64,000 nucleotides of DNA from JBBRGK01 sp036741355 (lineage in GTDB: Bacteria; Chloroflexota; Dehalococcoidia; CAUJGQ01), in assembly GCA_036741355.1 (NCBI GenBank), contig DAINSK010000014.1, forward strand, positions 11,432-75,431, given 5' to 3'. Below the pieces are notes generated by a model that worked only from the letters and a program-made list of their open reading frames with translations, ran no database searches and was not told the DNA's origin. The first letter of the stretch is position 1. Every line of letters starts with the position of its first letter. A program made the position numbers and the translations under genes. Below are positions 59,836 through 64,000 of the stretch, in pieces.

Positions 59836-60861
59836 TCAGGAGATCGGCAGCGGCCACTTCAGGAGCGGGCTCGCGGTGCTTACTTCGATCGAGGTCACCC
59901 ATTTGACCCACTCGTAGCCCCTCTTCCCGGTCACCACCAATCGCAGCGGGGCGCCATGCTCGTGGCTGAGCGCCTCGGCGCCGACATGGGTCGCCAGCAT
60001 CGCCCGCTGTGCCTCTGCCAACGTATACCGACGCCAATAGCCGGTCGAGGCGCGTACGACGACGCTCCGTGCCCCCGACTTGATTCCTGCCTGCTGCAGC
60101 AGAGAAGCCATTGACACTCCGCTCCAGCGCTGCTCGCTGTACCAGCCGCCGGTGCAGTCGAGGGTTGCGTCCAGGGACCTTTCCGGACTCAGATCGGTGA
60201 GTGAAAAGGAGAGATGCCTGTCAACATGCCCTGACACCGAAAGCTTCCAGGAAACAGTGTCGAGGGGATCGGGGTCATCCGTAAGCCAGTTGCTCGTCGG
60301 AAACGCGTTGCCCGTAAACCGTGCCGCCAGTCGCGACCCGGTGAAACGGCGCGTCGCGCCGCCCAAATGAAGGACAGCGGACGTCGCTTCGGTTAGCCTC
60401 CACGTCACGGTACCGGCCGCGAACAGTGCGCCGGTCCGCAACAAGGTCCGCCGTCCGACGAGATCCGAGCGGCGCACCCGCGGCCACCTGGTCACGGCGT
60501 GGATCACCAAAAATCCGCCGGCGCCGACCGCCAGCACGACGTGGGCCGTCATTGCCGGAAAGCCGGCGATCGGTGGTAAACCTACGGTGGAGAAGGCGAT
60601 CCCGGTGAATACCACCGCGCCGAGCAGGAACAGGAGCGCCGCCGATGGAACAGCCCAAATGCCGGGACCGTGACGGGCAAGCGAGCGCAAGATGATCCGC
60701 CGCTTCCACCAGAAGAGCAGGACGAGGCTGAAGCCTCCGGCCGAGTGTAGCCAGATGACGGGCCGAAGCGAGGGCGCCCCGACCAGAAATGCACCCACTC
60801 CGGTCGCGAGTTGCAGGCACACGAGCAGTAGGAGCGCGAGGTTTGTCGCTTTGGCCGTCAT
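59836..60861 (-). CDS. Membrane molybdoenzyme: cytochrome-b-like helices plus sulfite-oxidase-fold domain
   Basis: A 341-residue fusion. Residues 1-125 form four membrane helices with His39, His107 and His121 placed to bind haem. Then GRRTLLRTGALFAAG (136-150) looks like a twin-arginine signal followed by a fifth helix. Residues 200-341 are an oxidoreductase molybdopterin domain (PF00174 type): DCTGGWYSEQ with the molybdenum-binding Cys236, HEHGAPLRLVV and GKRGYEWVKWV. YedY/MsrP-like redox chemistry on the outer side is likely; the substrate is unknown. Such five-helix molybdoproteins are known to need Sec for helices 1-4 and Tat for the last. Confidence 0.82.
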   Translation of the reverse strand: MTAKATNLALLLLVCLQLATGVGAFLVGAPSLRPVIWLHSAGGFSLVLLFWWKRRIILRSLARHGPGIWAVPSAALLFLLGAVVFTGIAFSTVGLPPIAGFPAMTAHVVLAVGAGGFLVIHAVTRWPRVRRSDLVGRRTLLRTGALFAAGTVTWRLTEATSAVLHLGGATRRFTGSRLAARFTGNAFPTSNWLTDDPDPLDTVSWKLSVSGHVDRHLSFSLTDLSPERSLDATLDCTGGWYSEQRWSGVSMASLLQQAGIKSGARSVVVRASTGYWRRYTLAEAQRAMLATHVGAEALSHEHGAPLRLVVTGKRGYEWVKWVTSIEVSTASPLLKWPLPIS

Positions 60862-61048
60862 TTCGTGAACACGATTGCTTTCGACTAATCCAAAGGATGC
60901 GATGCGTCGTACGTGATGGTATCAGGCTGGGCCCGATGAACAGCGTTGCGCTCACCGACGCGGCGATTCATTCGCCTTTTGGGCCACGATGTATCATCAA
61001 AACCATATTTCGCCGTTCACCCAAACGTGACCGTATCGGGAGACCCGA

Positions 61049-62566
61049 ATGACCGGCAAGTACGTGCTGGCGCTCGATCAGGGCACCTCTTCGTCGCGCG
61101 CCCTGATCGTGAACGCGGCCGGTGGGGTCGTATCGAGCGCGGCCCATCCGTTCCCCCAGATCTATCCCCAACCTGGCTGGGTGGAACACGACCCGGAGTC
61201 GATCTGGGATACGCAGGTGCTGGCCGCGCGGGACGCGATCGCTGCCGCGGCAATCAGTGCAGAGGAGATAGCGGCTATCGGCATCGCGAATCAGCGAGAA
61301 ACGACGCTTATATGGGATCGGAGGAGTGGCAAGCCGATAGCGAACGCGATTGTGTGGCAGTGCCGGCGCACAGCGAAGACATGCGAGGAGTTGCGGCGCG
61401 CCGGCATGGAACAGCTTTTCCTTGAGAGAACCGGCCTCGTGCTCGACGCGTACTTTTCCGGCACCAAGATCGCCTGGTTGCTCAACGAGGTTCCGGGAGC
61501 CCGATTCGCCGCGGCGGCCGGTGAGCTGGCGTTCGGCACTGTAGACACGTGGCTGATGTATCGCCTGACAGGCGGACGAGTTCACGCCACGGACCGCACC
61601 AATGCTTCGCGAACGCTGCTCTACAGCCTGACGTCGGGAATGTGGGACCCGGAGCTCTGCCGGCTGCTGGAGGTCCCGAGTTCCCTGTTACCGGCGATCC
61701 AAGTTTCCGGATCGGTCTTCGGAGAAACCGAGCCCGACCTATTCGGCCGCTCGCTTCCAATATGCGGCGTTGCCGGCGACCAGCAGGCCGCGCTGTTCGG
61801 TCAGGCGTGTTTTGCCGACGGCATGATGAAGAACACCTACGGCACCGGCTGCTTTGCCCTCCGGCACACTGGCGCGTCCGTGCGTTCGACGTCCGGTCGT
61901 CTCATCGCGACTGCCGCCGCTGCTACGACAGGTTCGCCGGCGTTCGCGCTTGAAGGGAGCATCTTCATCGCCGGTGCAGCGGTTCAGTGGCTTCGGGATG
62001 GGCTGGGGATTATCAAATCCACCGCCGACGTCGAAGCGCTCGCCGCTTCGGTTCCCGATGCGGGCGGCGTGCAATTCGTGCCCGCATTCGTTGGGCTCGG
62101 CGCGCCGTGGTGGGATCCATACGCCCGCGGGACGATCGTCGGACTGACCCGAGGTACGACCGCGGCTCACGTCGCCCGCGCAACGCTGGATGCGATCGCA
62201 TTCCAGACGCGCGCCGTGATCGATCTCTTCGACCAGGAAGCCGGCTCGCCGGGTACAGAGTTGCGCGTGGATGGCGGCGCTGCCGCAAACGACCTGCTGA
62301 TGCAAATTCAAGCCGACGTGCTCGGACGGCCCGTCATCCGCCCTGTCATCAACGAATCGACGGCGATGGGCGCCGCTTTCCTCGCCGGAATTACCGCGGG
62401 TGTCTGGGCGAACGAAGCCGAAGTTGAGTCCCTCTGGCGCGTGGACCGCGTATTCGAACCACGAACCTCTAAGCTTGAGTGTGAAGAGCGTTTTGCCACC
62501 TGGATGCGGGCGGTGGATCGTTCGCGCGAATGGGATGTCCCGGTTACGACGAAGGGAATCGCTTGA
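61049..62566 (+). CDS. glpK: Glycerol kinase
   Basis: A 505-residue FGGY-family kinase that makes sn-glycerol 3-phosphate. VLALDQGTSSSRALIVN, QPGWVEHDPESIW, GVAGDQQAALFGQ, YGTGCF and LRVDGGAAANDLLMQIQADV are diagnostic. GGGAGA precedes the ATG. Its stop overlaps the next start, so glpK and glpD are one unit. Confidence 0.95.
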   Translation: MTGKYVLALDQGTSSSRALIVNAAGGVVSSAAHPFPQIYPQPGWVEHDPESIWDTQVLAARDAIAAAAISAEEIAAIGIANQRETTLIWDRRSGKPIANAIVWQCRRTAKTCEELRRAGMEQLFLERTGLVLDAYFSGTKIAWLLNEVPGARFAAAAGELAFGTVDTWLMYRLTGGRVHATDRTNASRTLLYSLTSGMWDPELCRLLEVPSSLLPAIQVSGSVFGETEPDLFGRSLPICGVAGDQQAALFGQACFADGMMKNTYGTGCFALRHTGASVRSTSGRLIATAAAATTGSPAFALEGSIFIAGAAVQWLRDGLGIIKSTADVEALAASVPDAGGVQFVPAFVGLGAPWWDPYARGTIVGLTRGTTAAHVARATLDAIAFQTRAVIDLFDQEAGSPGTELRVDGGAAANDLLMQIQADVLGRPVIRPVINESTAMGAAFLAGITAGVWANEAEVESLWRVDRVFEPRTSKLECEERFATWMRAVDRSREWDVPVTTKGIA

Positions 62567-64000
62567 ACCACAACCGGCAGGAGATCACCCCGGAGGACGG
62601 CGCGATCACAACAACTCGGCGGATGGAGTTGCTGGCGTCGCGTCGTTACGACGCGATCGTCATCGGCGGCGGCATCAACGGCGCAAGCATAGCTAAAGCC
62701 GCTGCACAAGCCGGGCTGTCCGTGTTACTGCTCGAGAAAAACGATTTTGGCTGGGGCACAACCTGGCGCTCCACGAAGCTCATCCACGGAGGGCTCCGTT
62801 ACCTGGAACACGCCGAGTTCGGCCTGGTCTTCGAATCGCTGCGCGACCAGCGGGCTCTCATGCGGCAGTACCCCCAAATGGTACGGCCGCTGTCGTTCTT
62901 GCTGCCCGTGTATAGACGGAATCGTCACGGTCCTTTCACCATCGGCGCCGGCCTGACCTTGTACGACGCACTTTCGGCCGGCCGTGGCTTGCCGGTCCAT
63001 CACCGCCTCTCAGCCGCCTCAGCGCGGGCGATCGAGCCGGCGCTGCGCCAGGAAGGTCTACGCGCCGCGTTCACGTACTCCGACTGCCAGCTTGCATACC
63101 CGGAACGGTTGTGCATCGAAACTATCCTGGAAGCTCGGGATGCAGGGGCCGAGGTCATCAATCATGCGGAGGTCGTCGGTATTCTCCGCTCATCGCTCAA
63201 GGTCAGCGGTGTCCGGGTCCGCGAAACGGAGTCCGGCCGCGAGTTTGAAGTCGAGTCGGCAGTTGTCGTCAATGCCGCTGGGCCATGGGTAGATCAGGTG
63301 CTTGAACAGCTCCCCGGGCGCGTCCGCCGCCAGATAGGCGGAACGAAGGGCGCTCACCTTGTCGTCGACTACCGCGGCGCTGGGCCGACGCACGCCATCT
63401 ACGCGGAAGCGGGATCCGACCACCGGCCATTTTTCATCGTACCCTGGCGCGATCGCCACCTGATTGGCACGACCGATACCCGTTTCGAGGGCTCACCCGA
63501 CGACGCGATAGCCGAGCAGTCTGACATCGACTACCTGATGGCTGAAGCGGGCGCTCTGCTACCCGGTGCGCCGCTCGATCGGTCGCAAGTTCAGTACGCG
63601 TATGCCGGAATACGGCCGCTACCTTTTTCGCCGGGACGAAAAGAAGGCGCAATCACGCGGAAGCACATTGTTCGCGACCACGCGGATGATGGGCATCCAG
63701 GGTTGATCTCTATCGTCGGCGGAAAGCTGAGCACATATCCAAGCCTCGCACGGCAGGTGGTCAAATTATTGGAAAAGGTAGCAGGACCAAGGGCTCCACG
63801 AAGCGTGAACCGAACAGCCAATTTGAAACCCTCGGCAGCAAGAACCGAGTCGAAATCGACCGAGATTCTCGGCCACTTTGCCCCGGATCGGCTCGATTAC
63901 CTGAGGACGCTGTACGGCCCGCGCACAGATATCGTGCTGGGGGTTGCCGCCAATGACTCGGCACTGATGGAGCCGCTTTGTCCTCATGGACCCGACGTTG
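62563..64000 (+). CDS. glpD: FAD-dependent glycerol-3-phosphate dehydrogenase (3' end outside window)
   Basis: The first 479 codons of a GlpD-type enzyme; the gene runs off the window. The FAD motif is DAIVIGGGINGASIAKAAAQ, followed by FGWGTTWRSTKLIHGGLRYL and VVNAAGPWVDQVL, and VGGKLSTYP near the end is also diagnostic. It oxidises glycerol 3-phosphate to DHAP, feeding electrons to quinone. The TTG at 62563 overlaps the glpK stop, with GAAGGGA five bases before it; an ATG at 62623 is the alternative. Confidence 0.92.
   Translation, partial: MNHNRQEITPEDGAITTTRRMELLASRRYDAIVIGGGINGASIAKAAAQAGLSVLLLEKNDFGWGTTWRSTKLIHGGLRYLEHAEFGLVFESLRDQRALMRQYPQMVRPLSFLLPVYRRNRHGPFTIGAGLTLYDALSAGRGLPVHHRLSAASARAIEPALRQEGLRAAFTYSDCQLAYPERLCIETILEARDAGAEVINHAEVVGILRSSLKVSGVRVRETESGREFEVESAVVVNAAGPWVDQVLEQLPGRVRRQIGGTKGAHLVVDYRGAGPTHAIYAEAGSDHRPFFIVPWRDRHLIGTTDTRFEGSPDDAIAEQSDIDYLMAEAGALLPGAPLDRSQVQYAYAGIRPLPFSPGRKEGAITRKHIVRDHADDGHPGLISIVGGKLSTYPSLARQVVKLLEKVAGPRAPRSVNRTANLKPSAARTESKSTEILGHFAPDRLDYLRTLYGPRTDIVLGVAANDSALMEPLCPHGPDV

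Noticed and set aside
1..64000. CRISPR arrays, tRNA or rRNA genes
   Set aside because: No regularly spaced repeats were seen, and no gene-free stretch shows a tRNA or rRNA signature by eye; a tRNAscan or Infernal run would be more sensitive.

Overview
This 64 kb window comes from the chromosome of a GC-rich (roughly 60%) bacterium. The best guess is a Chloroflexota member close to Thermomicrobia, most likely a metagenome or draft assembly. That is inference from the gene set: a fused AccD-AccA carboxyltransferase, a YceD-rpmF-fabD-fabG-nusB-acpP operon, the MEP gene ispE, a large-type SRP RNA and many small zinc-ribbon proteins. There are two 100-N gaps. Each is bounded by an exact 55-bp direct repeat, which is what an assembler leaves when two overlapping contigs are scaffolded but not merged, so probably nothing is missing at either gap.

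Layout. 1-5.8 kb: end of a sortase, an AcuC-like deacetylase, a Nfu/NifU N-domain protein, a four-hairpin dispersed repeat, a CNNM/CorC-type membrane protein and an acyl-CoA synthetase. 5.8-12.6 kb: a seven-gene minus-strand operon for late cobalamin assembly, transcribed cobT-cobS-cbiB-cobD-cobC-cobQ-cobU. 12.6-13.1 kb: a divergent control region with a c-di-AMP (ydaO-type) riboswitch in front of a small zinc-ribbon gene. 13.3-17.4 kb: a ClpP-family protease, a NarL-type response regulator, a double zinc-finger protein and a hybrid histidine kinase. 17.4-26.4 kb: esterase, CCA-adding enzyme, two small ORFs, GNAT, a DinG-type exonuclease-helicase, a PHP phosphoesterase, ispE and ksgA. 26.5-28.3 kb: SRP RNA and a serine-recombinase-family protein whose catalytic serine appears to be missing. 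28.3-40.7 kb: a dense housekeeping block with a CT398-type zinc-ribbon protein, YceD, L32, fatty-acid synthesis, NusB, Tat translocase, UDG, RNase J, FtsK and AccDA. 40.7-44.9 kb: DNA repair (uvrB, ruvA, ruvC) and yebC. 45-49 kb: rhodanese and panB-panC with a DUF2520 Rossmann protein. 49-55 kb: P1 peptidase and a polA-mutM-unknown cluster.

56.3-59.2 kb is the one clearly accessory stretch. It holds a GNAT gene between two 16-bp direct repeats, a nucleotidyltransferase resembling aminoglycoside-modifying enzymes, a serine-resolvase fragment and a frameshifted kinase-like ATPase. The window ends with hpt, a five-helix membrane molybdoenzyme of the sulfite-oxidase fold, glpK and a truncated glpD.

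The most interesting signals are: the c-di-AMP riboswitch controlling an unknown zinc-ribbon protein, with a palindrome over its -35 box; the molybdoenzyme that looks built for combined Sec and Tat insertion; the apparently disarmed recombinase 40 bp upstream of the SRP RNA; and the DUF2520 protein in the pantothenate operon as a candidate ketopantoate reductase. No CRISPR array, tRNA, rRNA, intact prophage or intact insertion sequence was seen.
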